Source: Cupriavidus agavae
GTDB taxonomy: Bacteria; Pseudomonadota; Gammaproteobacteria; Burkholderiales; Burkholderiaceae
DNA length: 64,000 bases
NCBI RefSeq assembly: GCF_004217045.1
Contig: NZ_SGXM01000001.1
Coordinates: 1,178,001 to 1,242,000 of the forward strand
Reading direction: 5' to 3'
The position numbers and the translations under genes were made by a program. Below, in pieces: positions 45,371 to 55,196 of the stretch. Numbering within the stretch: position 1 is the stretch's first letter; each line of letters begins with the position of its first letter. Under the pieces are notes generated by a model, which was not told the DNA's origin, made no database searches, and saw nothing but the letters and a program-made list of their open reading frames with translations.

Positions 45371-47743
45371 CTACTCCCCGAACAGCGCCATCTGTCCGCT
45401 CAGCAGCGTGCCGAAGTCATCGTCCAGGAACGGCAGGATCGCGTCGGCAATCGGCTGGAGCTGCCGGGTGACGTAATGGTCGTAGTCGAGCGGCGCCGCG
45501 CGGGTTTCCAGCGGTTCCGGCCCGGCCAGCGTCATCACGTAGCTGATCCACCCGCCGTTCTGGTATTGCCGGGGCCGGCCGTGGCGCTCGTTGTACTCGT
45601 CGGCGATACGCGCCGCGCGGACGTGGGGCGGCACGTTGCGCTGGTAGTCGCCGAGCTGGCGGCGCAGGCGCTTGCGGTAGATCAACTGGTCGTCGAGCTC
45701 GCCGGCCAGCGTGCGGCGCACGGTGTCGCGCACATAGTCCTGGTACGGCTCGCGGTTGAAGATCTTCTCGTACAGCGTCTGCTGGAACTGCTGGGCCAGC
45801 GGCGACCAGTCGGTGCGCACGGTTTCCAGCCCCTTGAAGACCATCTCGGGCCGCCCATCGGCGCGCATTACCTGTCCGGCGTAGCGCTTCTTGCTGCCGA
45901 GGTCGGTGCCGCGGATCGTCGGCATCAGAAAGCGCCGGAAATGTGTCTCGAACTGCAGTTCGAGCGCGCTCTCCAGCCCGTAGGTCTGCCACAGGTGGTC
46001 GCGCCACCAGTCGTTGACGTACGCCACCAGGCTGCGCCCGATGCTGGCGGCGTCTTCCTCGGGCCGGGCGCGGCGCAGCCACACGAAGGTGGAATCGGTG
46101 TCGCCGTAGATCACCTCGTAGCCGCGCGCCTCGATCAGTTCGCGGGTCTGGCGCATGATCTCGTGCCCGCGCATCGTGATCGACGACGCCAGGCGCGGAT
46201 CGAAAAACCGGCACCCACTTGATCCCAGCACCCCGTAGAACGCGTTCATGATGATCTTGAGCGCCTGCGAGAGCGGCTTGTTGCCGTCGCGCTTGGCCGC
46301 CTCGCGGCCTTGCCAGACCCGTGCGACGATGGCCGGCAGGCAGTGCTTCGTGCGCGAGAAGCGGGCGCCCCGGAAACCGGGTACGGAATCGGCATCGCCG
46401 GGATGCGCCAGCCCCTCCACCAGCCCCACCGGATCGATCAGGAACGTGCGGATGATCGACGGATACAGGCTCTTGTAGTCGAGCACGAGCACCGACTCAT
46501 AGAGCCCCGGCCGGGAATCCATCACGAAGCCGCCCGGACTGGCCTCGGGGGCGGTATCGCCGAGGTTCGGCGCCACGTAGCCCTGCCGGTGCATCAGCGG
46601 CATGTACAGATGCGTGAACGCCGCCACCGAGCCGCCGTTGCGGTCGGCCGGCAGGCCCGTCACCGAGGCGCGTTCGAGCAGGAACGGCAGCAACTCCGTG
46701 GCCTGGAAGATGCGCGTCACGAGTTCGCAGTCGCGCAGGTTGTAGCGGGCCAGCGCGGGCTTGTCCTGGGCGAACATCCGGTCGATCTCGGCCATGCGGT
46801 CGTAGGGGTTGTCGATCGCCTTGCCTTCGCCCAGCAGCGTCCGCGCCACCGATTCCAGGCTGAATGACGGGAAACTCCACGTGGCCGAGCGTAGCGCCTC
46901 GATGCCGTCGATGACCAGCCGGCCGGCCGCCGCCGCAAAATAGTGCTGCTGGCGGTTGTGCTCGCGCCATTCGAGCTCGGCGCCGCCCCGGCCCAGGCGC
47001 AGCGGCATGCCGTATTGCGTGGCGTGTTCGCGCAGCACGCGCAGGTCGAACTGCACCAGGTTCCAGCCAATGATCGCGTCCGGATCATGCCGGGCCATCC
47101 AGTCGTTGAGCCGTTCGAGCAGGTCCCGGCGCGTGGCGCAGTAGTCGAGCTGGAAATCGACGGCCTCGGCAGGGTTCTGCGGTGCCGGCCCCAGCATGTA
47201 GACCTGCCGCTGCCCGCACCCTTCGAGCGCAATCGAATAGAGATCGCCGAACGCGTTGGTCTCGATGTCGAGCGACGCCAGCCGCAGTGGCGGCCGGTAG
47301 CCGGCGGCCGGCTTCATCTGAGCGTTGCGCAGGATGCCATCGGCCCCGGCCTCGCCGTCGAACCAGACCGGCGCGGTAATGAAGCGCTCCATCATGTAGC
47401 GCTCGGGCGGCCGGATATCGGCCTCGTAGACATCTACCCCGGCATCGCGCAGCGCGCGGTCCAGCCGGATCAACTGGCGATGCTGCTGGCAATAGAGCCC
47501 CAGCACCGGCCGCTGCTGAAAATCCTGCAGCGGCAGCTCGCGCAGTTCCACGTCCCCCCGCTCGCCGCGCAGCACCGCCTCGGCCGCCGCCCGCTGCGCA
47601 GCCGGCACGAACGCGGTGGAAGGCTGCGGCGACAGCCGGAGCCGGCGCGGCCCATCGTCAGTGGCCAGCCAGAACTCGACTTCGGTACCCGCGGGGGTGT
47701 CGCGCCAATGGCGGGTGAGGATGAAACCCTGGTGGAGGGGCAC
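45371..47743 (-). CDS. polB: DNA polymerase II, B family
   Basis: The 790-aa enzyme has the 3'-5' exonuclease motifs [13 protein letters not shown] and [13 protein letters not shown], and the B-family polymerase motifs [11 protein letters not shown] (A), the Lys/Asn-rich [15 protein letters not shown] (B) and [10 protein letters not shown] (C, catalytic Asp pair). Length matches E. coli Pol II, which restarts stalled forks. In E. coli the gene is LexA-controlled, but I see no LexA box within 100 bases of this start. Confidence 0.95.
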   Translation of the reverse strand: MPLHQGFILTRHWRDTPAGTEVEFWLATDDGPRRLRLSPQPSTAFVPAAQRAAAEAVLRGERGDVELRELPLQDFQQRPVLGLYCQQHRQLIRLDRALRDAGVDVYEADIRPPERYMMERFITAPVWFDGEAGADGILRNAQMKPAAGYRPPLRLASLDIETNAFGDLYSIALEGCGQRQVYMLGPAPQNPAEAVDFQLDYCATRRDLLERLNDWMARHDPDAIIGWNLVQFDLRVLREHATQYGMPLRLGRGGAELEWREHNRQQHYFAAAAGRLVIDGIEALRSATWSFPSFSLESVARTLLGEGKAIDNPYDRMAEIDRMFAQDKPALARYNLRDCELVTRIFQATELLPFLLERASVTGLPADRNGGSVAAFTHLYMPLMHRQGYVAPNLGDTAPEASPGGFVMDSRPGLYESVLVLDYKSLYPSIIRTFLIDPVGLVEGLAHPGDADSVPGFRGARFSRTKHCLPAIVARVWQGREAAKRDGNKPLSQALKIIMNAFYGVLGSSGCRFFDPRLASSITMRGHEIMRQTRELIEARGYEVIYGDTDSTFVWLRRARPEEDAASIGRSLVAYVNDWWRDHLWQTYGLESALELQFETHFRRFLMPTIRGTDLGSKKRYAGQVMRADGRPEMVFKGLETVRTDWSPLAQQFQQTLYEKIFNREPYQDYVRDTVRRTLAGELDDQLIYRKRLRRQLGDYQRNVPPHVRAARIADEYNERHGRPRQYQNGGWISYVMTLAGPEPLETRAAPLDYDHYVTRQLQPIADAILPFLDDDFGTLLSGQMALFGE

Positions 47744-47992
47744 GGGGGTGAAGCAGGGTGGATGTGCCGGGATTTTAACGGAGACGCGGCAGGCAGGGGC
47801 TCGCGGCTAGGACTTCAGCGATTTCTTGGGTTGGTGGGCGGATTTTGGCGCTTTTCCGATCTCGAAAGGAGAGGTGGTTGGATAGATTCGATGTCCTTCA
47901 ACGAGGTGCCGGGCTGCCTTGTGCCGTTCTGCGCGGTGAATGAGGTGCTACGGCTGCATTTTCTGTTTGCAACGACTGATAAGGATATCTCC

Positions 47993-48574
47993 ATGCAGCG
48001 CAGGCAATTTCTTCCGCTTCTTCTGGTTTCGTTGCTCGGCACTTCGGGTTGCGTGACCCGGGGAATGTATGAGGCCGATAACTATCCGGACTACGAGCTC
48101 TACACGGAAACAGTCAGCCAAATCCTGATGAGTCAGGACGGCAAGAAACTGGTCGTCGTAGCGCCTCTTTACCATTACATATTCGATGCACCTCCCGGCC
48201 TGGTCGACCTTCTGAATTCACCGTTGCGCGAAAAGCTCTCCGCCAACTTCTCGGTGTTTACCGTGACGAGAGAGAACGCGGTATCTGGAAACGTGGAAGT
48301 GAAGGGTACCGGCGCAAAACAGCCTGCGCTCACGCTACATGGCACGCGCTATCGGGCAGGCACCAAGGCGTTGCCGTTACAGGCCGAGGCATTGAACCAG
48401 ACCTATGCGGTCACGGTCAGGGAGGAAACGCCATCGGCACCGCTACCCCTGAAGATCCTTGCTACGCCGCTTACCGTGGCCGCAGACGGCGTTATCGTGC
48501 TGCTCGCCATTCCTTTGGTTCCCATTTTTGCCGTCGGCATCATCTCCGGGGCCATACCTTTTCGCATCATGTGA
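47993..48574 (+). CDS. Lipoprotein of unknown function
   Basis: The 193-aa product has a lipoprotein signal ending LLGTSGC with the modified Cys at about residue 20. The C-terminus is hydrophobic (LTVAADGVIVLLAIPLVPIF). The middle is beta-rich with no known domain. AAGGATA precedes the ATG. It lies in a stretch with lower GC than its neighbours and is followed by a long inverted repeat, which hints at recent acquisition. Confidence 0.65.
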   Translation: MQRRQFLPLLLVSLLGTSGCVTRGMYEADNYPDYELYTETVSQILMSQDGKKLVVVAPLYHYIFDAPPGLVDLLNSPLREKLSANFSVFTVTRENAVSGNVEVKGTGAKQPALTLHGTRYRAGTKALPLQAEALNQTYAVTVREETPSAPLPLKILATPLTVAADGVIVLLAIPLVPIFAVGIISGAIPFRIM

Positions 48575-48612
48575 TCACGTCCACGGCCCGCAGCCCCAAG
48601 TTGTCCTCTGCT

Positions 48613-48657
48613 AACCGGATCATTGCGATAAGAAAACTTATCGCAATGGTCGCGGTT
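48613..48657. terminator. Long inverted repeat after the lipoprotein gene
   Basis: CATTGCGATAAG (48621-48632) and CTTATCGCAATG (48637-48648) form a perfect 12-bp stem with an AAAA loop. Outer AACCG/CGGTT extends it. It has no T-run, so either a rho-independent-like hairpin or an operator. Confidence 0.6.
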
Positions 48658-48777
48658 CGTTCGAGTTCATGGCATCGGGACAGTGTTCAAGACGAGACCG
48701 GCGTCAAAGAGTGGTGAAGGTGGAAGTGCTACCTTCGTCACCTTCTTTGTACGCATCTCTTCGAGGGCGGTCCAATC

Positions 48778-49248
48778 TTGAAAGATCCAAACTATGAACT
48801 GATTCTGGAAACGACATGTGCAACGCTACGTGGCGGTTGCGCGACAGAGGTGAGTCGGATCAAAGCTCGGGCGATTCGACTTGGCGCGACGCCGGAGCTT
48901 TACTACCCGTATGGTTTCCCTGCGGCGCCGCTTGCCATGGCCGTTGCAGACTTGGACAAAATACTATTCCGCCATGGCGTGCCGATCCGATTCCTGAAGG
49001 GAATCTATGGCACTTTGCTTGAGCCCAAAGCGATCTTCAGAAGTCGAACCAGAGCAACGTCGATCGGCAGCAGCGCAGTCGTTCTTACCTTCGAGGCCAA
49101 TCACCTCGGGCCGCTCGTGGTTGCAATGCACGCGGCGGTGTCGCTTGGACGTGAGCGCGTGAACATGGTGAAGTCGATCTATGCCAAGGAGGATCGCGCC
49201 TTTGAATCGGAATGGCGCCAGCAGGGCTTGCTGCTGTGGGAGAGGTAA
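48778..49248 (+). CDS. MuF/PBECR-like barnase-fold protein (tentative)
   Basis: This 156-aa protein has a C-terminal region (residues ~55-156) that resembles MuF C-terminal or PBECR-type nuclease-like domains of polymorphic toxins and phage proteins: a VADLDKILFRHGVPI helix, GTLLEPKAIFRSRTR, a strand LTFEANHLGPLVVAMHA and the end FESEWRQQGLLLWER. The N-terminal part is unrecognised. Start TTG at 48778 is used because no ATG fits; the ribosome site is weak. It may be a toxin remnant, and no clear immunity gene is adjacent. Confidence 0.55.
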   Translation: MKDPNYELILETTCATLRGGCATEVSRIKARAIRLGATPELYYPYGFPAAPLAMAVADLDKILFRHGVPIRFLKGIYGTLLEPKAIFRSRTRATSIGSSAVVLTFEANHLGPLVVAMHAAVSLGRERVNMVKSIYAKEDRAFESEWRQQGLLLWER

Positions 49249-49266
49249 GGGCAGGAGAAATGGAAA

Positions 49267-49288
49267 AGGGCCGTCAGATGACGGCCCT
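49267..49288. terminator. 9-bp GC hairpin flanked by A/T run
   Basis: AGGGCCGTC and GACGGCCCT flank a four-base loop. On the minus strand the stem is followed by TTTTCC, making it a likely terminator for the CoA-transferase/enoyl-CoA hydratase operon. Confidence 0.65.
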
Positions 49289-49398
49289 CGAATGTGACCA
49301 CCTACGCGACACGACTGTCCGGCTCTAATTGCCCTAAGTGGGACGCCCCGCAAGTGGTACTCCGATTATAAGGGCTGCGTTTCAGCCTGACAAGTAGC

Positions 49399-50214
49399 CT
49401 ACTCCCCCCGCCACCGCGGTGCCCGTTTTTCCACGAACGCTTCCACGCCTTCCATGAAATCCCGGCTGCCGTAGCAGCGCCGGACCAGGTCGTCGGTATC
49501 GGCTACGGCCTCCACGGTCTGGCGGCGCAGGGCTTCCTTGGCGGATTGCTGGGTCACCGGCGCAAGTTTGGCGAGTTTTTCGCACAGGGCGGCCACTTCG
49601 GCGTCGAGTTCGTCGGGTTGGCGGATGCCTTCGAGGAAGCCGCAGGCCAGCGCTGCGTCCGCATCGAGGATCTGCGCCAACAGCAGCATGCGGCGCACCG
49701 GTTGCAGGCCCCAGGCGGCGCGCAGCTTGGCCAGGTTCTGGGCCGAGAGCGTGTTGCCGAGCGTGCGGGCAATCGGCACCCCGAACCGGGCATTGGGCGT
49801 GGCGAGGCGGAAATCGCAGGCAGTGGCGATGGCCAGCCCGCCGCCGACGCACCAGCCGTCGACCACGGCCACGGTGGGCATGGGCAGTTTCTCGACCAGG
49901 GCGATGCCCTCGTCGATCCGTTCCTCGTAGGCAATGCCGTCGTCGCCGCTCTGGAACGCGCGGAACTGGGCGATGTCCGTACCGGCCACGAACGCCTCGC
50001 CACCGGCGCCGCGCATGACTACCACGCGGATGCCGGCGCCGCCGTCGCCGGCGAGGTCGCGGCAGTGCTGGCCCAGTTGCTCGTACATCGTCCACGTCAT
50101 CGCGTTACGCGCGGCAGGGCGGTCGAAGGTGAGGGTGGCGACCTGCCCCTGCACCGCCAGCGTGACCTGCCCGGCCTCGGGCGTGCGGTCCATCGTGCTG
50201 GCCGGGGCCGTCAT
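49399..50214 (-). CDS. Enoyl-CoA hydratase/isomerase family protein
   Basis: The 271-aa crotonase-fold protein has the CoA-binding segment LTFDRPAARNAMTWTMY, the oxyanion hole AFVAGTDIAQF and VDGWCVGGGLAIATACDFRLA. The second catalytic Glu of hydratases is not obvious, so hydratase, isomerase or lyase activity cannot be told apart. It overlaps the CoA-transferase gene by four bases, so both act on the same acyl-CoA. Confidence 0.88.
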   Translation of the reverse strand: MTAPASTMDRTPEAGQVTLAVQGQVATLTFDRPAARNAMTWTMYEQLGQHCRDLAGDGGAGIRVVVMRGAGGEAFVAGTDIAQFRAFQSGDDGIAYEERIDEGIALVEKLPMPTVAVVDGWCVGGGLAIATACDFRLATPNARFGVPIARTLGNTLSAQNLAKLRAAWGLQPVRRMLLLAQILDADAALACGFLEGIRQPDELDAEVAALCEKLAKLAPVTQQSAKEALRRQTVEAVADTDDLVRRCYGSRDFMEGVEAFVEKRAPRWRGE

Positions 50215-51434
50215 GCGCCGAACGCGCCGGCTGCGGCCAGCGCCTCCTTCTGGTCGTGATCGATGCCGAGTTCGGCGAGCACCTCGTCGGTGTGCTGGCC
50301 CAGCAGCGGCGGGTGGCGCCGCACCTGCTGCGGCGTGCCGCCCATCTTGACGGCGAAGCCGATGTTCGGGACCTTGCCCTCGATGGGGTGGTCGATTTCG
50401 ATGCGCATCTGGCGGTGCTTGCCGTGCTCGCTGTCGAACGCCTGCGGGTAGGTCAGGATCGGCCCGGCCGGAATGCCCACTTCGAGCAGCGATTCAATCC
50501 ACTCGTCGCTGGTTTTCTGCGCGAAGGTCCGCTCCAGTTCGGCGATCAGCGCCGCGCGGTTGGCAAGCCTGAGGGCGACCGTCGAGAATCGCTCGTCGGC
50601 CAGCAGGTCGTGCCGGTCCAGTGTCTGGCAGAGCAGTTGCCAGAGCTTCTGGTTGGTGGCGCCCATCACGAAATAGCCATCGGCGGACTTCATCGCCTGG
50701 TACGGGGCGCTCATGCGGTTGGCCGTGCCGAGCGGTTCGGGCTCGCGCCCGGTGCCCCAGTATTCGGACGTGTCCCAGATCGAAAACGCCATCGCCGAAT
50801 CGAACAGCGACGCGTCGACGTACTGGCCCTTGCCGGTCTCCTTCGCGCCGATATAGGCGGCCAGCATGCCGTAAGTGGCGAACAAGGCGCATCCGATGTC
50901 GGCCACCGGCACGCCGCACTTGACCGGGGCGTCGCCGGGGTAGCCCGTCACGCTCATCACGCCCGACATGGCCTGCGCCATCAGGTCGAAACCCGGGCGC
51001 TTGGCCCACGGGCCAGACTGGCCAAAGCCCGAGATGCTCACATAGACCAGCTTCGGGTTGATTTCGGCCAGCGTGTCGTAGTCGATGCCGAGCCGCTTCA
51101 TCACGCCGGGGCGGTAGTTCTCCACGAGGATGTCGGCGGATTCGGCCAGCTTGTAGAGCACCTCGCGGCCGGCCTCGGTCTTGAGATCGAGCGTCACGCT
51201 GCGCTTGTTGCGGTTCATGTTCAGGAAGCCCATGCTGTCCGGGCCCTTCATCTTGAATCCCATGGCGCCGCGCGTCTGGTCGCCGCCGTCAGGGGGCTCG
51301 ATCTTGATCACGTCGGCGCCCAGGTCGGCCAGCAGCATGCAGGCGTAGGGGCCGGCCATCACCTGGCAGACGTCGAGCACGCGCACGCCAGCCAGCGGCA
51401 GCGGACGATCGGAGGAGGTGTTGGGTTGCGTCAT
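50211..51434 (-). CDS. CaiB/BaiF family CoA-transferase
   Basis: The 407-aa class III CoA-transferase has the family features GVRVLDVCQVMAGPYACMLLADLGADVIKIEPP and the conserved Asp of YVDASLFDSAMAF as the acyl-carrying residue. It forms an interlocked dimer and moves CoA between carboxylic acids. It follows the TctC gene and precedes the hydratase gene, so the operon probably imports, activates and hydrates a carboxylate. Confidence 0.9.
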   Translation of the reverse strand: MTQPNTSSDRPLPLAGVRVLDVCQVMAGPYACMLLADLGADVIKIEPPDGGDQTRGAMGFKMKGPDSMGFLNMNRNKRSVTLDLKTEAGREVLYKLAESADILVENYRPGVMKRLGIDYDTLAEINPKLVYVSISGFGQSGPWAKRPGFDLMAQAMSGVMSVTGYPGDAPVKCGVPVADIGCALFATYGMLAAYIGAKETGKGQYVDASLFDSAMAFSIWDTSEYWGTGREPEPLGTANRMSAPYQAMKSADGYFVMGATNQKLWQLLCQTLDRHDLLADERFSTVALRLANRAALIAELERTFAQKTSDEWIESLLEVGIPAGPILTYPQAFDSEHGKHRQMRIEIDHPIEGKVPNIGFAVKMGGTPQQVRRHPPLLGQHTDEVLAELGIDHDQKEALAAAGAFGA

Positions 51435-51486
51435 CGTTGGATTCCGTAGGCAATCATGTTCGGGGGAGGGCAGGGTCCGCAGTGCG

Positions 51487-52470
51487 TCAGGCTTCGGCCT
51501 TGACGCCGGCCTGCTTGACGACCTTGCTCCACTTGGCGGATTCCGACGCGATGAACGCGCCGAACTGCTGGCTCGTGCCGCCCGAATCCTCGGCGCCGAA
51601 GCTCTTGAGTTTCTCGGCCACGTCGGGCATGGCCAGCGCCCGGTTCACGTCCTGGTTCATGCGCTGCACCAGCGCCGGCGACATGCCCTTGGGGCCCACC
51701 AGCCCGTACCACGAGGCCGCGTCGAGGCCCGGGAAGCCCGATTCGGCCAGCGTCGGCACGTTGGGCTGGCTGGCGGCGCGCTTCAGGCGCGTCTGGGCGA
51801 TGGGGATCACCTTGCCCTGCGCGATGAACGGCGTGGCGGCGGTCATGGTGTCGAACGCATAGTCGATCTGGCCGCCCAGCAGGTCGGCGATCAGCGGGCC
51901 CGAGCCCTTGTACGGCACGTGCACCACGTCGATCTTGGCCTGCATCCGGAACAGTTCCAGCGCCAGATGCTGCGCCGAGCCAATGCCGGACGAGCCGAAC
52001 GAGATCTGGCCGGGCTTCTTGCGGCACAGCGCGACGATATCGGCCACCGAGCGCACTTTCTGCTCGGGGCGGCAAGTCAGCATGTTGGGGGTCACGCCCA
52101 CCATGGAGATGGGCGAGAAGTCGGCCACCGGGTCGTACTTGACGTCGAGCAGGGCCGGGCCGATGGCGTGGCTGTTGACGTGCGCCATCAGCAGCGTGGT
52201 GCCGTCAGGCGGCTGCTTGGCCACGAAGGCGGCGGCAATGGCGCCGGTGGCGCCGGGCTTGTTTTCAACCACCACGCTGGTGTTCCACATCATGCCGAGC
52301 TTCTGGCCGATCACACGGGCCAGCACGTCGGTGCCGCCGCCGGGCGCGAAGCCCACCACCACGCGGACCGGGCCGGTCGGCAGGTCGGCGGCGCGGACCA
52401 GGCTCGGGAAGGCCAGGGAGGGCAGGGCCAGGCCGGCGGTCGCCCCGAGAAGGAATTGTCTGCGCTGCAT
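51487..52470 (-). CDS. Bug/TctC family solute-binding protein with Tat signal
   Basis: The 327-aa product has a twin-arginine signal (MQRRQFLLGATAGLALPSLA), so it is exported folded, unlike the Sec-type copy at 21926. Bug hallmarks are VRVVVGFAPGGGTDVLARVIG and NKPGATGAIAAAFVAKQ. It is the second gene of a LysR-led operon and probably binds the carboxylate used by the CoA-transferase. Confidence 0.9.
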   Translation of the reverse strand: MQRRQFLLGATAGLALPSLAFPSLVRAADLPTGPVRVVVGFAPGGGTDVLARVIGQKLGMMWNTSVVVENKPGATGAIAAAFVAKQPPDGTTLLMAHVNSHAIGPALLDVKYDPVADFSPISMVGVTPNMLTCRPEQKVRSVADIVALCRKKPGQISFGSSGIGSAQHLALELFRMQAKIDVVHVPYKGSGPLIADLLGGQIDYAFDTMTAATPFIAQGKVIPIAQTRLKRAASQPNVPTLAESGFPGLDAASWYGLVGPKGMSPALVQRMNQDVNRALAMPDVAEKLKSFGAEDSGGTSQQFGAFIASESAKWSKVVKQAGVKAEA

Positions 52471-52536
52471 GAGGTGTCTCCATATGGGAATCGTTATGGA
52501 TCCCATGATGGGCAAGGCGGGCAGCGCGGGCTATCG

Positions 52537-53454
52537 CTATTTTGGGGAGTCAGGTTTCGCATTTTGCGCAAGCACCGCCAGCACGCCCAGGGCGGCTGAC
52601 GACAGCGCGTCGTCGGGACGGTGGCACAGCACGAACTGGCGCTCGGCCCAGGGCTCGGCGATCGGTACCCGCACGAAGCGGCTGCCGCCCGCGATTTCTG
52701 CGGCGATGGCCTCGGGCATGACCCCCACGCCCAGGCTCTGGGCCACCAGTGCGGCGATGCTGTCGAACCCGCCCACGCGCATCCGCATGCGCGGCACGCG
52801 GCCCGCCTCCTCGGCCAGCCGGTCGAGCATGATCGAGATGGCCGAGCTTTCGCCGAGCGTGATCAGGTCGCAGTCGAGCACATCGGCCAGCGCCACCTTG
52901 CGCCGCCGCGCCAGGGCATGGCCGCGCGCCACCACAAGCTGGAGGCGGTCGGTGCGGTACGGCGCGGTGGGCAGGTCCACCATGCCGAGGCTGCCTTCGT
53001 AGATGCCGATATCGACCGTGCCCCGGCGCAGCGCCTGCTGGACTTCCTGGCTGTTCATCTCCTGCAGGTCCACCCTCACCCCGGGGCACACCACGGCGCA
53101 GCGCTGGATATCGAACGGCAGGAACTGGATCACGGCCGATTTGGGCGCCGCCACGCGTACCACGCCAAGGTCGCCGCCGACGAACGAGGCGGCGTCGTCC
53201 TGCATCCGCTGCACGGTATGGGTGATGCCCCGTGCGTGCGCCAGCAGCGCGCGGCCGGCCTCGGTCAGGCCCATGCCGTGCGGCAGCCGTTCGAACAGCG
53301 CCACGCCAAGCTGGCCTTCGAGTTCCAGCACGCGCCGCGAGGCGGCGGCCGCCGCCAGGTGCAGCCGCTCGGCCCCGCGCGTGATGCTGCCGAGTTCGGC
53401 CACGGCAATGAAAAGCTGGACGGTGGTCAGGTCGAAGTGGAGACGGTTGGTCAC
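52537..53454 (-). CDS. LysR family transcriptional regulator
   Basis: The 305-aa product has the LysR helix-turn-helix (GSITRGAERLHLAAAAASRRVLELE) and effector domain. The start is GTG at 53454. It is read in the same direction as the TctC/CoA-transferase/hydratase genes, 66 bases upstream, and probably controls them. Confidence 0.88.
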   Translation of the reverse strand: MTNRLHFDLTTVQLFIAVAELGSITRGAERLHLAAAAASRRVLELEGQLGVALFERLPHGMGLTEAGRALLAHARGITHTVQRMQDDAASFVGGDLGVVRVAAPKSAVIQFLPFDIQRCAVVCPGVRVDLQEMNSQEVQQALRRGTVDIGIYEGSLGMVDLPTAPYRTDRLQLVVARGHALARRRKVALADVLDCDLITLGESSAISIMLDRLAEEAGRVPRMRMRVGGFDSIAALVAQSLGVGVMPEAIAAEIAGGSRFVRVPIAEPWAERQFVLCHRPDDALSSAALGVLAVLAQNAKPDSPK

Positions 53455-53613
53455 GGTGGCGGGCGAGGGCGGGGCGTTGGCCGAAGCGGAGACGGGGGCT
53501 CCGCATTATAGGCCGGGGCGCGGGAGCCACCATCCGGTAAGGCCGTACTACCGGTATGCAGGATTTACCCGGCTGCCGGCCCGCCGGCCCCGGTCCGGCA
53601 AGGCTTTGCGGGC

Positions 53614-53630
53614 TTGGCACGATCGATGCA
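53614..53630 (+). promoter_or_regulatory. Sigma-54-type promoter upstream of the BON-like gene
   Basis: TTGGCACGATCGATGCA matches the -24/-12 consensus (YTGGCACGrNNNTTGCW) at all but one base and has GG and GC elements ten bases apart. The ATG at 53680 lies 49 bases downstream. An RpoN-dependent activator is required; none is adjacent. Confidence 0.6.
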
Positions 53631-53679
53631 TCGCCACACCGGAAACTCCCTGCATCCACCGATCGAAAGGAGACTGCAC

Positions 53680-54213
53680 ATGGCCGATCCGAACAAGCCC
53701 TCGCTGACCGACTACCACTACGGCGGCCACAGCGCCGTGCGCGATGACCGCAGCAACCTGCCCGAGGCGCCCGCCGGCGAACCCTCCGGCATGGTCAAGC
53801 CGCAGAGCCACGACAACCTGCCGACCACCCCGTACGTGCCGTCCGGGGGCAAGGAACCCGAAGGCGTGGAGCGCTACGGCATGTACGGCGTGGCGCCCGG
53901 TGCCAGCGCACCCGAACCGCTCGTGGCCGGCACGCGGCCCGTACCCGGCCCGGCATCGCTGGGCCAGTACGACAACCGCGACATGGATGCCGTGGCGCCG
54001 CTGAGCGACCTGCAGCGCCGCGAGGTCCTGGACGAACGGCTGGCCGCCATCGTCGATCCGGGCGTGGTCACGGCGGAATTCAGCGATGGCGCCTGCACGC
54101 TGCATGGCACCGTGCGCGATGCCGCCACGCGCGACCGCGTGGAAGCGCTGGCGCGCGAAAGCCTGCCGGGCTGCGAGATTCGCAACGAACTGGCACTGAC
54201 ATCGGTCTCCTGA
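53680..54213 (+). CDS. BON-domain-like stress protein
   Basis: The 177-aa product has a Pro/Gly-rich N-terminal half and a C-terminal BON-like domain (residues ~110-177: VLDERLAAIVDPGVVTAEFSDG...VRDAATRDRVEALARESLPG). BON domains bind phospholipids or peptidoglycan-linked partners in stress proteins. No signal peptide is seen, so it may be cytoplasmic. AAAGGAGA precedes the ATG. Confidence 0.72.
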   Translation: MADPNKPSLTDYHYGGHSAVRDDRSNLPEAPAGEPSGMVKPQSHDNLPTTPYVPSGGKEPEGVERYGMYGVAPGASAPEPLVAGTRPVPGPASLGQYDNRDMDAVAPLSDLQRREVLDERLAAIVDPGVVTAEFSDGACTLHGTVRDAATRDRVEALARESLPGCEIRNELALTSVS

Positions 54214-54244
54214 CCGCGCCACGCCGGAGACAGGGAGGGCGCAC

Positions 54245-54469
54245 ATGCTCACCGAAGCGCAATTCGACCAACGGGTCAGGCAGTTGCTGACCGATACCGT
54301 GCCCGCCGCCACCCGCCGGGGCTGGAGCGAAGCCGAACTCAACACCTGGTGGAACTCCGTCGCCACGGCGGACGGGCAACTGATGGCCTACCGGCCGAGC
54401 GGTGATGCCCCGCCGCTCGACGCCGCCATCCGGGCCTGCCGGGGACTAATTGGCGAAGGCGCGGCCTAG
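54245..54469 (+). CDS. Small protein of unknown function
   Basis: This 74-aa product is helical and acidic with no recognised domain (opening MLTEAQFDQRVRQLL, then WSEAELNTWWNSVA). AGGGAGG precedes the ATG, and it follows the BON-like gene by 31 bases, so the two may share a transcript. Confidence 0.6.
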   Translation: MLTEAQFDQRVRQLLTDTVPAATRRGWSEAELNTWWNSVATADGQLMAYRPSGDAPPLDAAIRACRGLIGEGAA

Positions 54470-54487
54470 GCCCGGCAAGCTTTACAC

Positions 54488-54532
54488 CGGCGCGCCTTCC
54501 AAACTGCAAAGCGGGGCACGGAAGGTGCGCCG
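54488..54532. promoter_or_regulatory. Inverted repeat upstream of paoA
   Basis: CGGCGCGCCTTCC (54488-54500) and GGAAGGTGCGCCG (54520-54532) match at 12 of 13 positions, with a 19-base loop. It could end the upstream transcript or serve as an operator for paoABC. Confidence 0.45.
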
Positions 54533-54632
54533 CCATCGACCCGCCGCCGCCCACCGGGCCGGGTACGACATTTGCGCGCCCGCACTGCATCACAACATCC
54601 CCCACTGGCACGCCCCCTTGCCGGAGACCCCC

Positions 54633-55196
54633 ATGGACGCCCTCGTCACGCCGGGACTCGCTCCCGATACCCACCTTACGCACCTGCGCATCAACGGCCG
54701 CGAGTACCAGCTGGAAGTTCCGGCCTGGATGACGCTGCTCGACCTGCTGCGCGACGTGCTCGACCTGACCGGCACCAAGAAAGGCTGCGACCACGGCCAG
54801 TGCGGCGCCTGTACGGTGATTGCGGACGGGCGCCGCATCAACGCCTGCCTGGCGCTGGCGGTGGCCTACGATGACGCGGATATCACCACCATCGAGGGCG
54901 TGGCCGCGCTCCACGGCGGGCCCGGCCTGCACCCGGTGCAGCAGGCATTCATCGCCTGCGACGCGTTCCAGTGCGGCTATTGCACCCCGGGCCAGATCTG
55001 TTCGGCCGTGGCGCTGCAGGACGAACGCCCGCCGCGCAACCGGGCCGAGATCCGCGAGCGGATGAGCGGCAACCTGTGCCGGTGCGGCGCGTATCCGCAG
55101 ATCGTCGAGGCGGTGTCGCGCGTACTGCTGGCCGAGGGCCGGCAGGTGGACGCGTTGTCGGTGGGCGACGACGCCAACCGGAGCCAGCAGCCATGA
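54633..55196 (+). CDS. paoA: Aldehyde oxidoreductase iron-sulfur subunit PaoA-like
   Basis: The 187-aa subunit carries two [2Fe-2S] clusters. The plant-ferredoxin type is at KKGCDHGQCGACTV with a further Cys in NACLAL; the second is at CGYCTPGQ and CRCG. It passes electrons from the molybdenum site to the FAD subunit. E. coli PaoA has a Tat signal; this one has none, so the complex is probably cytoplasmic. CCGGAG precedes the ATG. Confidence 0.92.
   Translation: MDALVTPGLAPDTHLTHLRINGREYQLEVPAWMTLLDLLRDVLDLTGTKKGCDHGQCGACTVIADGRRINACLALAVAYDDADITTIEGVAALHGGPGLHPVQQAFIACDAFQCGYCTPGQICSAVALQDERPPRNRAEIRERMSGNLCRCGAYPQIVEAVSRVLLAEGRQVDALSVGDDANRSQQP

Noticed and set aside
43168..45471. Long plus-strand frame opposite the Nudix-MBL gene
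   Set aside because: His/Arg/Gly-rich product without homology; the minus-strand protein has the catalytic motifs.
47744..47850. LexA box for polB
   Set aside because: No CTGT-N8-ACAG within about 100 bases of the start, so SOS control of this copy is not supported.
49289..49398. Possible tRNA or small RNA gene between the MuF-like and hydratase genes
   Set aside because: No cloverleaf pairing or conserved T-loop; only a hairpin terminator is evident.
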